Of a DNA stretch of 64,000 nt, positions 44,539 to 56,354 are shown piece after piece. Numbering within the stretch: position 1 is the stretch's first letter; each line of letters opens with the position of its first letter. The DNA comes from Clytia hemisphaerica. Taxonomy: Eukaryota > Cnidaria > Hydrozoa > Leptothecata > Clytiidae. Location: the NCBI GenBank assembly GCA_902728285.1, contig CACVBU010000593.1, forward strand, positions 188,733-252,732, given 5' to 3'. The translations under genes and the position numbers were made by a program. The notes beneath the pieces are model-generated. The model was given only the letters and a program-made list of their open reading frames with translations, searched no databases and was not told the origin of the DNA.

Positions 44539-45075
44539 TACCCTGAGTATCAGAGGTTAAGTTTTCAAAGAAAATAGTAACCTCTGAAGACAAATAATAG
44601 AAATTTTATCGCGCATGTGTCAATCTAATCACTGTAGAAAAAATCCAAGATGAAGAGCAAATATTACCATATCAATGTCTAGGAGACTGTACCAGTATGC
44701 AGTTTACTATTTACGAATTCCCCAGAAAAGTGTAGTTGAAATGAGTTTATTTCGAAAGAAATCTTTTACATGATCCCCAAATTTATAACAGTAATTACTA
44801 AACTTTTAATTATGGAAATGTCACTTTAATTGAATCGAAATAATAGACAGACCTTATGTTATGATTCTCTATCACTGACTCTTTTTACAAAGCATTGATG
44901 ACTTTTTGTAAGTTGTGTTTTCAACGACGGGAATAAAAATATCGACTATGACGCTCATCCAAGATCTTGGATGGTCGTCATGGTTACTTTTGTCTTCGCT
45001 GATTGCGCGATGAATAGAATCTCGATTCGTCGGCACAGCGTAAATATATGATTTTGAGCTGTGTTTTCCACGGTA
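44539..45075. repeat. ~535-bp dispersed direct repeat, copy 2
   Basis: Matches 19496-20030 from TACCCTGAGTATCAGAGG to CCACGGTA with small indels. Confidence 0.9.
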
Positions 45076-45625
45076 CACATATGGTTGTAAGCTTTCACCG
45101 GGTCTGTGATGGAGGAGTGCGGGGGAAGCTCTCTTATTTTGTCAATTTGAAGAAAAAAAGACTTACATTATCTTTTTATAACTTTTCAAGGAATTGGTAT
45201 CGTACGAGGAAGGAGTTTAAGTTCAAACGCTGGAAGAAAAAGATGAGCCAGGTACCTGTTGTGTTTTAATGTCAGTTGGACACTGCTTGAATAACCAATA
45301 GAATCGATTTTAGCTATCGCGTTCAATTTCTTTGCTTTCATGAGCTATCCTACCCTTTTCGTGACAAGTTTCCGTTGTCGATTTATTTGTACTTTGGAAT
45401 AGAAATGATCAATCGTACTAAAAACCACGACTCTGGAACCTTGAACTCAAATCGGTGATGCTTGGCGAGAGAAATGATTAGGGATAAGCCTGCTGGAATT
45501 TGTAACAATACTAGAAAAATAAGTTCCCTCTGATCGTGATCAATCGTGCTCTTCAGATAAAGTTTCCTCCCATCAGATATATCATTTGACATTAAACTTG
45601 TTGATTTCTTTTTTTTCTATCTTAG

Positions 45626-45699
45626 AACCAGAACCAGAGGTCAAAACTGAAGAAGCCAACAAAGATGAAACTGACGATAAACCAATCAAAAAGAAGAAA
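45626..45699 (+). other. Candidate exon 2 of a possible gene (acidic then Lys-rich)
   Basis: The acceptor TTTTTCTATCTTAG and donor AAA|GTGAGT bound 74 bp. Read in the phase left by the exon at 41708-41815 it gives EPEPEVKTEEANKDETDD then KPIKKKK, with no stop. Acidic/basic low-complexity exons are common in animal genes but also arise by chance. Confidence 0.35.
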
Positions 45700-46068
45700 G
45701 TGAGTGATATTCAACGGCTCTCAGTCTAATGTTTTTTTTAACAACTTCAGAATCTCGATATTGGTAAAATTTTAAGACATGGCGAGGATATTGGTTTGAT
45801 AATGTATTCTAGAGAGCAGATATTTTGTTAGAGTTTAGGAGCAATTCGAGGTCGAGTGATTGAGAACACTCGGTTACAGTGCTGCTTTTAGTACCTGGCT
45901 GGCTTTACCGATAGTGGGGTCTTTCCCAAATTTTGATCTTGGCCTGTCTTGGCGGAAAAGTCTTTTTAAAAAAGTTTGTGAGCAGGAATACTGTGCTAAA
46001 AAGTTGAAAAATCTAAGATTAGTTTCCTAAAAGATGGGCTTGTAAAATGATGATTACTTCGTAATATT

Positions 46069-46706
46069 CAGTGGCGTTGTGGCAGGGGGTGGGGCCAGCG
46101 GAGCTTTTTTGAAGGGGCGCCGAAGAGCAAGAGGCGCCAGAAGAGATTTTTTTAAACGCCCCAATCTTAAAAATCATATTTTATGCGCCTTAAATTGCGC
46201 CCCAGGACCAATTTTACTGAGATAATTTTAAATTACTTGCAATTTTTTTTAAGGTTAATAAGGTTAATTGGTAACTTCTTTGCAATCTAGCTAATTTACA
46301 AGTTTTTTGGTGTACAATATAGTATTATTAAATGAAAATCTAACTGCGCCCCAAAACCAATTTACTGACAACAATCTTGAAATCATAAAACATCAATTTT
46401 TCGCTTGCTTCGCTCGCATTACACATTGCAAGTGTCAAATTTGCCTATTTTTATTTAGTGATTTAGTCGATTTTCAAAAATTTTCTAGTCGGCCCCAACC
46501 ATGGCGGGCCTGTTTTTCCTTTTCCATTCATCAAACATATATCTACTTTCATCCACTAAATATTACCTTCCTCAGTATGCCTAGGCAAATGAAATAGTAA
46601 AAGTTTAAGAAATTGGTAGGCGGTGGCGCTTCTTTGGAAAATTGGGGCGCCATGTAAAAAAAATTACTTTGGCCCCTCCAGAAAAAATTTTCCCACAACG
46701 CCACTG
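46069..46706. mobile_element. hAT-type MITE, second member
   Basis: The ends CAGTGGCGTTGTGG and CCACAACGCCACTG are perfect inverted repeats. The body shares GGGGCGCC words with 14839-15577. The 8-bp flanks differ (GTAATATT, AGTGTGGC), so the target duplication has decayed or the ends recombined. Confidence 0.82.
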
Positions 46707-47489
46707 AGTGTGGCTAGAAGAATGTGTAATTCTTTTCCGGGAAACGTAACTACCAGAACACGTATGATGAGAATGACATGAAACAAGCAATAGAGTCAGT
46801 TTCACGAACGTCTATCCAAGCGGAAGGCTGCGAAGTATTTCAATGTACCAAGATGTACGTTAGATGATAAACTGAAAAGTACACTAACATAACACCCCTG
46901 TCTCACAGTCGCTGTAGGAATCTTTCCAACAGCAGGATAAAAATGTCTATGAAAATCACAATGGGGATTAAAATTCTATTGTCCCAAGCTCAGAAAGTTC
47001 AGTGGAGAGGGTTCGGAGTGCAATTTTTTACATTGAATTTCAAATGGGGATGAAATCAAAGGCAATTTTCCAGTAAGGATGAAAAAGTAGAGTATTTTAC
47101 CCACCGGGGACGAAATTTTGACCAAATTTTCCAGTGGGTTGGGGGACCTATCGGGTCTTGACATAGGGGTGTAACATAGTTTTCCTTGTTGCATGGCATG
47201 GAACCAAAAATACATCATTGTTATTTTTATCATTTCGATATGTTTGATCGACTGCTCTTTAATCCAACAAGGAAGGATAAATATCACCTAACTTTTCACG
47301 GAAACAGGTTAGTGGCTTCAAAATATTTGTTTTTTTAGGTCACCATCCCTTACAACATAGTGGCTAGTATCGTTTGACACGAGAGACAGAAAAAAGTGAT
47401 TACGCTCATAATTACCTAGTGATGATTGGGTAAGAGGGTTCATTGTGCGTCAATAACTGACTGTTCGATATGCTGACAATCATGTAGAG
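46707..47489. other. Unassigned region with a ~280-bp inverted-repeat segment
   Basis: ACACCCCTGTCTCACAG at 46892 pairs loosely with CTTGACATAGGGGTGT at about 47170, which suggests another MITE. No coding sequence was found. Confidence 0.4.
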
Positions 47490-47621
47490 TTGAAGCGGTA
47501 TGCATCATGTCGGAATGTGCATTTTTTTGACAAATTGAAAGAGGAAATCGGAAATGTCGCAGCCAAAAATGTATTCAACTTTGACGAAAAAAACTCCCAG
47601 GACAATCCGTCTAAGAGGAAG
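47490..47621 (+). other. Candidate exon 3 of a possible gene
   Basis: A 44-codon open stretch ends at a perfect donor AAG|GTAAGT (47622). It reads YASCRNVHFFDKLKEEIGNV, then an acidic/Asn-rich part and SKRK. The acceptor is weak (CATGTAGAG). Phase 0 at both ends fits the preceding candidate. Confidence 0.35.
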
Positions 47622-47892
47622 GTAAGTGAACAGTACTTACGGACTAATTACTACAGTATTCGTAAAGAGACCTTGCTCACCATCACTATAGAACTAGTGT
47701 ATATGTATAAGAATTGCGAAGCGATCCAAGCAAGTCACTCGATTCGCAAGTTGCAAGCAAAATATTTATAGGGTCACACACTAGAAATTGCAAGTTAAAA
47801 TAGATTCATAATCAATTCGTAAATGTAAACCCCGCAAAACCCCGACAACTGCTCAGGTTCAGGAAGACCAAGCCTCTTTAGACATTTAGAGA
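47622..47892. other. Unassigned sequence
   Basis: Nothing recognised. It would be intron if the candidate exon at 47490-47621 is real. Confidence 0.4.
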
Positions 47893-48272
47893 TACAGAAC
47901 GCTTCCAGTCCGCGCTGATTTTCCGAACTCTTCTTTAGATTTCCTAATTTAAACCTTAAGGAGATAAAAAAAGGCTTATCTAGTACCGGTAACCGCGTGT
48001 ATTATCTCCGTAGCTTTTAAGAATTGGTACATCTAAACGCACGAGGCGACACTTTTTGAAAAAAACCAATTTAACCATCCGTAATTCCAGGTCTCTCCAC
48101 CGCGATTCTAGGTTTGATCTAAGGAAGGCTGGACGGCTTTCTCAATCATTTCTGCGTTTTAAAGATTGGATATATATAGTAATTTTTCATTTGCGCTCCC
48201 CAGCGTAGGTGAGATTTAAAGGTACATATACACGATAGCAAAACTGCTTCGCTCATGTATATTCGCTTCGCA
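47893..48272. repeat. Dispersed repeat R, copy 2 (inverted)
   Basis: Reverse complement of 564-908. It ends in TATATTCGCTTCGCAATG, the complement of the copy-1 start. Confidence 0.7.
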
Positions 48273-48399
48273 ATGAATTTCTTGGAAAGATTCTCTTTGG
48301 AGAATTAGCAACGAAATTTTATGGTTTAAAAAGACCTACCAGTTCTACACATCAGTCCCTTTGGGTGGTCCAGTTTTTTTTCCAGGGGTATTGTTTTGA

Positions 48400-48725
48400 C
48401 GGAGATGAGTTCTTGTTTGATGCACATACAATCATGGTCGAAATAGAATGAGAATTCCGGTTATTTTAACGTTTTTCAAGATTTAAAGTTCTGGCAAGAA
48501 TTTGGGCTATCTCTTTAACTTAATCGAATATTTCAATTTGGGAGGGGTTGGCAGACTTCCAGGCTATATTCTGAGCCTTATTGGACTATTTTTGAACTTT
48601 TGGATCCTGAGATCTTAAGGTCCTAAGACTTAAGTCTAGTGTTAAAACTCAGAGTTAAGTCAAACCTACTTTAGAGCACTTACAAATCGATTATGGTTTC
48701 CAAACTTTCCTGTGGATTTCCCTTT
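48400..48725. repeat. Dispersed repeat, uninterrupted copy
   Basis: Matches 42180-42366 plus 42723-42960 and therefore represents the state without the TATAAGCAT MITE. Confidence 0.75.
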
Positions 48726-49340
48726 TTTCTCAAATATTACTACCATGATTGTAGTAGTACATTTACATAGAGCTTTTCTTGATCCTTTTGTTTCTTTCAA
48801 GGTAATTGCACCGATAGGGCTACGTCGGTGTGAGAGAAACTAGGTGAATTTGAAGCAAAGTATAAGCCTCATGTTTTGTGGGAAGGCCGGCAAGCTTTGT
48901 TGAATTCAAATTGTTGTAATTTAGCCATTTTGTGTTTAAAGAGATAATCAGATAATTTGAGATATTTAGATTGCAGAAACTTATTGTTTGTATAATTTCT
49001 TTGATTTCCGAAAATAGATTCTCCAGCAATATGCAAAAAATAATTTATTAAAGCTTCAAAAAGCAGTTTATTTTGAAAATAGAATACATATCAACATATC
49101 AATATTCTAAAAAATATTTGATTTTCAAAAGGCGTTAACTACGCGAAAGAGGCCCAAAGGCGCAAACTCGAGAAAGTTTTTATTCACCAGAGTCTGTATT
49201 AATGCATTTGTAGAAAATTTTCTTACTTTCGTGAAGATCATGAAAATCACCAAAAGTCTAACCACTTGCATCATGCAAATATAGTGAAAATAGCCCAAAT
49301 CACGCATAAAGGCGGCGGGTATTTGCTAGAATAGGAGCTG
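48726..49340. other. Unassigned region
   Basis: No gene or repeat recognised. AT-rich. Confidence 0.45.
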
Positions 49341-49441
49341 CGTAGGAAAATACGATGGCCCAGAAGGCTCAAAACACGCACTTCTAGTTTTTACGCACTT
49401 CTAGTTTTTACGCACTTCCAGTTCTTATAAAATTTGTGAAC

Positions 49442-49919
49442 TACTCTCTGATGCCTAATAAACGTACATGTACGTGTAGGAATTTTTCCACATGTACGTT
49501 TATTTCCTCCTGTACGTTTATTTATTTCCCCCCTAATATTGCCCAATTCATACTGCAAAAAATTTGTTACTTTTTGTTCAAGTAAGATATGTTGAAAGAC
49601 CGTTAATTACATTCGAACGTATTGAGGGAGATTTTGAGTGTTACAAGAGTAAATTCGAACGTTTTGCTTATTTAGTACTTGTCATTGATCTATAAGAGAT
49701 ATACCTATACTTAAGTCAGTCGTTTTGACCTGGATGTTCTACTTTTGAGAAATTGGTAGATTATTCCCTGTACGTTTATTTTAGCCTGTACGTTTATTTA
49801 TTTTAGCTCTGATTTCTCGCCTGTACGTTTATTTCAGCCTGTACGTTTATTAATTCCAATTTTATTCTCTCCCCCGTACGTTTATTTTGGACTGAAAGTT
49901 TATTAGGCACCCGAGAGTA
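49442..49919. mobile_element. TA-flanked MITE, copy B (TACGTTTATT body)
   Basis: The element is 49444-49917. The left end CTCTCTGATGCCTAATAAAC pairs with the right end GTTTATTAGGCACCCGAGAG with a few mismatches. CTGTACGTTTATT is repeated about eight times inside. The other arm of the surrounding palindrome shows the empty site (ACTAGAACTG), which proves duplication of TA only. Confidence 0.88.
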
Positions 49920-50218
49920 GAACTGCTTAGGGTCAATGGCCCAGAAGGCTCAGGTGACACTGTGCACTTCTGACTTTTTGTCAGGGCAGGAAATTTCTAA
50001 GCAATCGGCCCGCGCGATGAAATTGTTTTCGGTCTTTAGATTAAAATGAATGTCGAGTTAGTTACGCAAAGGTTAAAATTTCTGAGTTAAGTGCTTATCA
50101 GCAAGTGACAAAAATCGGGGAAGCAAAAGGTTACAAATATCAACTTTATTTTTTTTACCTCCACGCCGCTAACATAGCATTTTCCGCCATCGGACCACCC
50201 TAGTGCATGAAAACTAGA

Positions 50219-50247
50219 AGTGTGTGTGTGTGTGTGTGTGTTTGTGT
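50219..50247. repeat. GT dinucleotide microsatellite
   Basis: About 13 GT units with one TTT interruption. Confidence 0.97.
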
Positions 50248-50492
50248 TTTGAGCCTTTTGGTGTGAACGTACATGTACGTATTATACCTATTCTACTGAC
50301 CAGAGCGGCTATCTTTCGAGGGGGACTTTTGCGTCTCTAAAATATTTTTAGAAAGTGCGCAGTGTCGTCACAAAAAAACTCGGGAGTGCACAGTGTCTTG
50401 TGAGTCTTCTGGGCCATGACCCTGTACAGTTCTAGTTCAAATTTTATAAGAACTGGAAGTGCGTGGTGATCCTTAGGGGCCATCGTAGGAAA

Positions 50493-51535
50493 ACGCGCAA
50501 AAGTTGGTGAGAGGCTGCTGATTAACTTACTTTCAGCACTTGCCGCCGACAAAATTTCTTCTCACGCTAACCTAACTTCTATGCTCAGTTTTCCCGCGTG
50601 ATACCGTTCCAGCCCGACTGGCGTGCCAGTCTAGCATCTTGCCTCGAAATTATTTCCCGATCACGCATCACATGCAAACGGCTGGGGTTCCTTACATTAC
50701 ATTGAATTTTACCGTAGCGCATATGACAATCCAAAAGCTCCCTTAGGCCTTAATAATTGAAAGCGCTAAAATCGCAAAAATTCGGATATTGCCATAGCTT
50801 CAGCCAGGTCTCTAGCTCCCCCAACAAAGTAAGGTCCCCCAAGAAAATTGCCTTGTGCTAGGTCCCCTAACACTTCAGGTCCCGTCCCCGTAGAGAGAAG
50901 TCAATAAAAAATATATGCGAGTACAGTACTAATAAATAAAAACTAAATTTTACTTGTATTAATATCTATGTTCACAAATCTTTTGCTGGATTTGCTTTTT
51001 ATATTTGATTTAATAGTAAAAGATAAGAGATCTTTCAAAATTAGCTGAACAGCCCCCAGAGTCTCAGTCAGATCAAAAATAAGGGGGGCTGAAGCATAGA
51101 TATTCCGGTGCTTTTGATAAGGAAGTGTTTGTATTCTTAGGTTAAGTCCGTCGAACAGGCAAATAACTGCTTAACAAGTTAAATATACTTTTGCAGCGTT
51201 TTTTGGGTCAGTTTTGGTCCTTTTTCGTTGCAAACTGGCAATCGGAAAGATCTGCCGGGAATGAGATAGTTCTCAAGAATTTCGTTTTGTAGTGTAACCC
51301 CTTTTACAATTTAGAAGAATAAAAAACAAGAATCCCGTGGGGCGTGAAGGCCCAGCAACTTAAAATTATGAATATGTAGGCAGAAGGAGAGGCTATCCTT
51401 GATGAGGTTGAAAACTAAAATCACCGAGGAAGTTAGACTGTTAAAGAACGGTGTTGAAATTAACAAAATTGGTCATGACAGTATTCATAAATTCAGTAAA
51501 TTTACTGAAGGTTAATTTAAAAGCCATTGCTAGGT
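50493..51535. other. Unassigned region
   Basis: No gene recognised. A GGTCCC(C) word recurs at 50810-50890 (AGGTCTCTAGCTCCCCC, AAGGTCCCCC, AGGTCCCC, AGGTCCCG). Confidence 0.5.
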
Positions 51536-52114
51536 CACAGTGTGGATTAAACCACACTGAAACGACCGCCTTCCATCACGCATCACGCTCGCGAAAGAGT
51601 GCGCGCACATTATTAACGCCTACATGTCATCTCCAGTACATTCTAGCTTATTCATTAAAAACAGATTACAATATAGTCATTTTTCATGTCTCGATTATTC
51701 AATTCCGAATAAAAGACATTCAGCGAAAAAAAAGAGAAACACCTGGGTAATCTAGTTAAAAAAACCGAAAGTAAATGGTAGACGAAGTAATGAGCTAAGG
51801 CAAAACGAGATTAGCGTACCACTATGAAAGAAACCGCCTCCGGCGGTCGATAATGTCTGATAATGAGGGCGCGCTCTGTCGAGAGCGTGATGCGTGATGG
51901 AAGGCGGTCGTTTCAGTGTGGTTTATATGAGGGGGGGTTCGGCTCATAATGCCGGTCCGGACTAGCTGTCGTGAGTCGGGTCGCCGACTTTCGAAGGTTG
52001 TCGTGGGTCGGGTCGCCGACTCTCGAGGGTTGTCGTCCGACCAGGAAGTCGTTGGGAGGGGCATCGTGGGAACCTCTCTTTCATTTTATTCGTCCTCAAT
52101 TAAATCTTAAATTA

Positions 52115-52290
52115 AATTGAGTCGTCGTCGGTCCGCCGTCCTTCGAGAGTCGTCGTTGGTTCGCCGTCCTTCGAGAGTCGTCGTTGGTCCGCCGTCTCTC
52201 GAGAGTCGTCGTCGGTCCGCCGTCTCTCGAGAGTCGTCGTCGGTCCGCCGTCTCTCGAGAGTCGGCGGATTGGTCCACCGTCCTTCGAGA
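52115..52290. repeat. 28-bp subrepeats, left arm of W
   Basis: Six copies of GTCGTCG(T/G)(T/C)GGTCCGCCGT plus CCTTCGAGA or CTCTCGAGA, in inverse orientation to those at 55515-55795. Confidence 0.9.
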
Positions 52291-52340
52291 GTCGCCGGTT
52301 TAAAAAGGAGGGATATGTTTAATTTTTAGAGTTTTATTAT

Positions 52341-53360
52341 GAGTGGGGATTCGGCTATACTTTTAAGAATAGTTCCGCACTTCCCCCGCTTTTATTCCAA
52401 ACCCTAGACTTGTAAACAAGTCTGTTATTTACCGCGCACAACAAAATTTAGGAGTCGGGTACTGGCTAGGTATAATCGGTAAAACGTTCACACGGGAATT
52501 AGCGCGCGAGAGAGAAGGAAAATAACAATTTGAAATTTGAGAATGTCGTTCTAGATACGGTTTCCCGATTTTACCACTCTAGTAAGATTTTCCGGTGTGG
52601 TGTTTTTCATTCAACGACTATACTAGTCTATCCAAACCCCCGTTGTATTAGGTACCCGAGAGCGAGGGGCATGCAAATCACTCGAAAAATGGTATACGAG
52701 ATTTCTGATTTACTTTTGATTTATGATTTATTTATGATTTATAAAATTGATTTGTAAAATTTGTTTTAGTGATTTTCTCCTGGCTCGAGAGTAAGAGAAG
52801 ATCAACCTTGTGCCCGTGCATCCCAGACTTTATTTACGTTACTTGTTACTTGTAGCTTTTGATTGTGTTCCGTAAAAGCTATACAACAAGCTGTCCCTTG
52901 TAAAAACGACTACCCATGTTGTCTATCTCATATGTATTTCCATATTTCCATATTTTATTTCTAAAGACATATGACTATACCTAGTCATACCTAGTACTAG
53001 GTAATAATAGGAACAGAATCCTTTTATTACCCAATACTTTCTGTATTGAGTGAGGGAGGGCCTTGACAACATTCCAAAAGAAAAAAATATATATGTACTT
53101 TTGTTTTTTCAGGGTAAAGACTCTTTTTCTTGATTTCAGACATGCAAATTAATAATAAACAAGACGACTTAAAGTCGAAAATTTCGCCTAGAATTTAAAC
53201 TACATAGAAAAAACAAGAAGTAGAGATTGGAGCCAATTCGAAATCTACTTTACATCGAGCCTTGATGAAACAATTTTACAAGAACAACGAGGCTTAAAAT
53301 CGCTAACAAAGAGTCCAATTTAAGAACAACTGTTGTTTAATTTTTAAGAACTAATAAACA
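52341..53360. other. Left interior of element W
   Basis: No gene. At 52635-52667 it holds TATTAGGTACCCGAGAG, an end of the TA-MITE family, without a partner. The rest is AT-rich. Confidence 0.55.
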
Positions 53361-55165
53361 AAGGTAATATCACCGTCTATCAAAAGTTATTTATTTGATT
53401 CTTATAAAGCAAATGCTTGTATAAGAAAAATGAATATGCTCATATTGTGCGCCATCTCTTGTTTATTTTGTAAGAGCTAATTACCGAAAGGTATATTACC
53501 GTCTATCAAGAGTTATTGATTTGATTCTTATAAAGTAAATGCTTATAAGAAAAATAAAAATGCTCATATTGTGTGCCATTGCTTGTTTACTTTGTAAGAG
53601 CTAATTACCGAAAGGTATATCACCGTCTATCAAGAGTTATTGATTTGATTCTTATAAAGTAAATGCTTATAAGAAAAATAAATAAGGTCATATTGTGCGC
53701 CATAACTTGTTTACTTTGTAAGAACTAATTACCAAAAGGTATATCACCGTCTATCAAGAGTTATTGATTTGATTCTTATAAAGAATATGCTTATAAGAAA
53801 AATAAATATGCTCATATTGTGCACCATACTTTGTTTACTTTGTAAGAACTAATTACCGAAAGGTATATCACCGTCTATCAAGAGTTATTTATTTGATTCT
53901 TATAAAGTATATGCTTGTAAGAAAAATAAATATGCTCATATTGTGCGCCATCCTTTGTTTACTTTGTAAGAACTAATTACCGAAAGGTATATCACCGTCT
54001 ATCAAGAGTTATTGATTTGATTCTTATAAAGTAAATGCTTATAAGAAAAATAAATAAGGTCATTTTGTGAGCCGTTCCTTGTTTACTTTGGAACAACTAA
54101 TTACCGAAAGGTATATCACCGTCTATCAAGAGTTATTGATTTGATTCTTATAAAGTATATGCTTATAAGAAAAATAAATATGCTCATATTGTGCGCCATA
54201 CTTTATTTACTTTGTAAGAACTAATTACCGAAAGGTATATCACCGTCTATCAATAGTTATTGATTTGATTCTTATAAAGTAAATGCTTATAAGAAAAATA
54301 AATAAGGTCATTTTGTGAGCCGTTCCTTGTTTACTTTGGAACAACTAATTACCGAAAGGTATATCACCGTCTATCAAGAGTTATTAATTTGATTCTTATA
54401 AAGTATATGCTTATAAGAAAAATAAATATGCTCATATTGTGCGCCATACTTTGTTTACTTTGTAAGAACTAATTACCGAAAGGTATATCACCGTCTATCA
54501 ATAGTTATTGATTTGATTCTTATAAAGTATATGCTTATAAGAAAAATAAATATGCTCATATTGTACGCCATCCCTTGTTTACTTTGTAAAAACTAATTAC
54601 CGAAAGGTATATCACCGTCTATCAAGAGTTATTGATTTGATTCTTATAAAGTATATGCTTGTAAGAAAAATAAATATGCTCATATTGTGCGCCATCCTTT
54701 GTTAACTTTGTAAGAACTAATTACCGAAAGGTATATCACCGTCTATCAATAGTTATTGATTTGATTCTTATAAAGTATATGCTTATAAGAAAAATAAATA
54801 TGCTCTTCTTCTTCGCCATCCATTGTTTACTTTGTAAGAACTAATTACCGAAAGGTATATCACCGTCTATCAAGAGTTATTGATTGGATTCTTATAAAGT
54901 ATATGCTTATAAGAAAAATAAGTAAGCTCATAAAGTGCGCCATCCCTTGTTTACTTTGTAAGAACTAATTACCGAAAGGTATATCACCGTCTATCAAGAG
55001 TTATTGATTTGATTCTTATAAAATATATGCTTAAAATTAAAATAAATATGCTCATATTGTGCGCCATACTTTGTTTACTTTGTAAGAACTAATTACCGAA
55101 AGGTATATCACCGTCTATCAAGAGTTATTGATTTGATTCTTATAAAGTATATGCTTATAAGAAAA
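53361..55165. repeat. 124-bp minisatellite, about 15 units
   Basis: The marker CACCGTCTATCAA recurs 15 times between about 53373 and 55109, mean spacing 124 bp (range about 120-130). Each unit has ATTACCGAAAGGTATATCACCG and a TGCTTATAAGAAAAATAA stretch. Units alternate in small variants (CAAGAG/CAATAG, GTATAT/GTAAAT), which suggests amplification in blocks of two. Confidence 0.95.
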
Positions 55166-55514
55166 TAAAGAAAAAATCAAAACTGTGGAGCTAAAGACAC
55201 AAAGATATATGACGTAATCCAAAGAAAACCCGCGAAAATCGTCCGTGGTTATACGAGCGTGTAATTTGTAAATTAAATTTAGTGAGTTCGTCCACCGTAT
55301 CAAGCACTTTCGTTTTCTAATTTTTTTTCCGATGACACCGCCGCAGAAAGGCTATCGTAATACTTTCGCTAAGCGAAATTAATAAAAAGTTTCTAATAAG
55401 CAATTGACAAGTAAGAATGAATGATCTCACTAATTTGAAAATGTCTTTCTGGGCTTGGCTTTCTGAAAAAAAAACATTAGATAAACACTCTAAAAATGAA
55501 ACATCCCTCTTTTT

Positions 55515-55795
55515 TAACCCGGCGACTCTCAAAGGACGGCGGACCAACGACGACTCTCGAAGGACGGCCGACCGACGACGACTCTCGAGGGACGGCGGAC
55601 CAACGACGACTCTCGAAGGACGGCGAACCAACGACGACTCTCGAAGGACGGCGGACCGACGACGACTCTCGAGGGACGGCCGACCAACGACGACTCTCGA
55701 AGGACGGCCGACCAACGACGACTCTCGAAGGACGGCGGACCAACAACGACTCTCGAAGGACGGCGAACCAATGACGACTCTCGAAGGACGGTGGA
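55515..55795. repeat. 28-bp subrepeats, right arm of W
   Basis: Nine copies of a unit such as GGCGGACCAACGACGACT plus CTCGAAGGAC. Both strands stay open in several frames because 28-bp units lacking stops were multiplied. Confidence 0.9.
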
Positions 55796-56039
55796 CCCAT
55801 ATTTTAAAGACCAGATTAATTAATTAGATTAAATTGAGGACGAATAAAATGAAAGAGAGGCTCCCACGATGTCCCTCCCAACGACTTCCTGGTCGGACGA
55901 CGACTTTCGAAGGGCGCCGCCCCGACCCACGACAACCCTCGAGAGTCGGCGACCCGACCCACGACAACCTTCGAAAGTCGGCGACCCGACCCACGACGGC
56001 TAGTCCGGACCGGCATTATGAGCCGAACCCCCCCTCATA

Positions 56040-56343
56040 GGTTTACACATTGAGTTTCAAGCCCGAAGGGCTAGAGGTCAATCTCTAACCTTTCTCAGGC
56101 AAGAAAAATTGAAGCCTTAAAATATGCGCCGTATTTTTGATGACGGATTGAATCTAGCAATTCCTTTGTCTTCGAGTGATATATTTTTCGAAATTAAGCG
56201 GTAAATTTTAGTTTCAATCTGTCATTTGTGTAAAAACCAGGCGGGTCGCTCAAGGCCGCGCAACTTTGGTAGGATTCGTTGGCTTCAAATCCTACCAAAG
56301 AGATTGACCTCTAGCCTTCGGCTTGAAACTCAATGGGTTTACA
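56040..56343. mobile_element. CATTGAG MITE, copy 2, with 8-bp target duplication
   Basis: The element is 56048-56335 (288 bp). Ends CATTGAGTTTCAAGCCCGAA and TTCGGCTTGAAACTCAATG. GGTTTACA on both sides (56040-56047 and 56336-56343). It inserted beside the right end of W, into the terminal repeat of V. Confidence 0.92.
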
Positions 56344-56354
56344 TCCACACTGTG

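Larger units (their letters stand above)
49341..50492. mobile_element. Long palindromic element hosting TA-MITE copy B
   Basis: The left arm (ACGATGGCCCAGAAGG, CCAGTTCTTATAAAATTTG, GAACTG, GGCCCAGAAG) is repeated inverted at 50330-50490 (complement of CTTCTGGGCC, CAGTTC, CAAATTTTATAAGAACTGG, GGGGCCATCGT). TAGGAAAA lies on both sides (left ends at 49340, right starts at about 50490), a likely target duplication. A GT run sits inside at 50219-50247. Confidence 0.75.
51926..56039. mobile_element. Element W: 4.1 kb with 415-560 bp terminal inverted repeats
   Basis: Starts TATGAGGGGGGGTTCGGCTC and ends GAGCCGAACCCCCCCTCATA. GGTTTA flanks both sides (51920-51925 and 56040-56045). The terminal repeats (51926-52340 and 55478-56039) contain ~28-bp subunits: six at left, nine at right. 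The interior holds a 124-bp minisatellite. There is no transposase; open frames in the ends are low-complexity by-products. Confidence 0.88.
51536..56354. mobile_element. Element V, split by W and a MITE
   Basis: CACAGTGTGGATTAAACC at 51536 pairs with GGTTTACATCCACACTGTG ending at 56354, read across the two insertions. Next to it, CACACTGAAACGACCGCC pairs with GGCGGTCGTTTCAGTGTG (about 51904-51920). Without the inserts the element is only about 405 bp, a MITE. Confidence 0.75.

Noticed and set aside
44246..44560. 104-codon plus-strand frame
   Set aside because: No ATG start in context, overlapped by an open minus-strand frame, no recognisable motif.
53361..55165. CRISPR-like array of regular repeats
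   Set aside because: Units are wholly similar over 124 bp with no unique spacers; this is a minisatellite in an animal genome.
55417..55827. 136-codon frame and its overlapping frames on both strands
   Set aside because: They come from the 28-bp subrepeats of element W; the same Arg/Thr/Asp-rich pattern appears in several frames.
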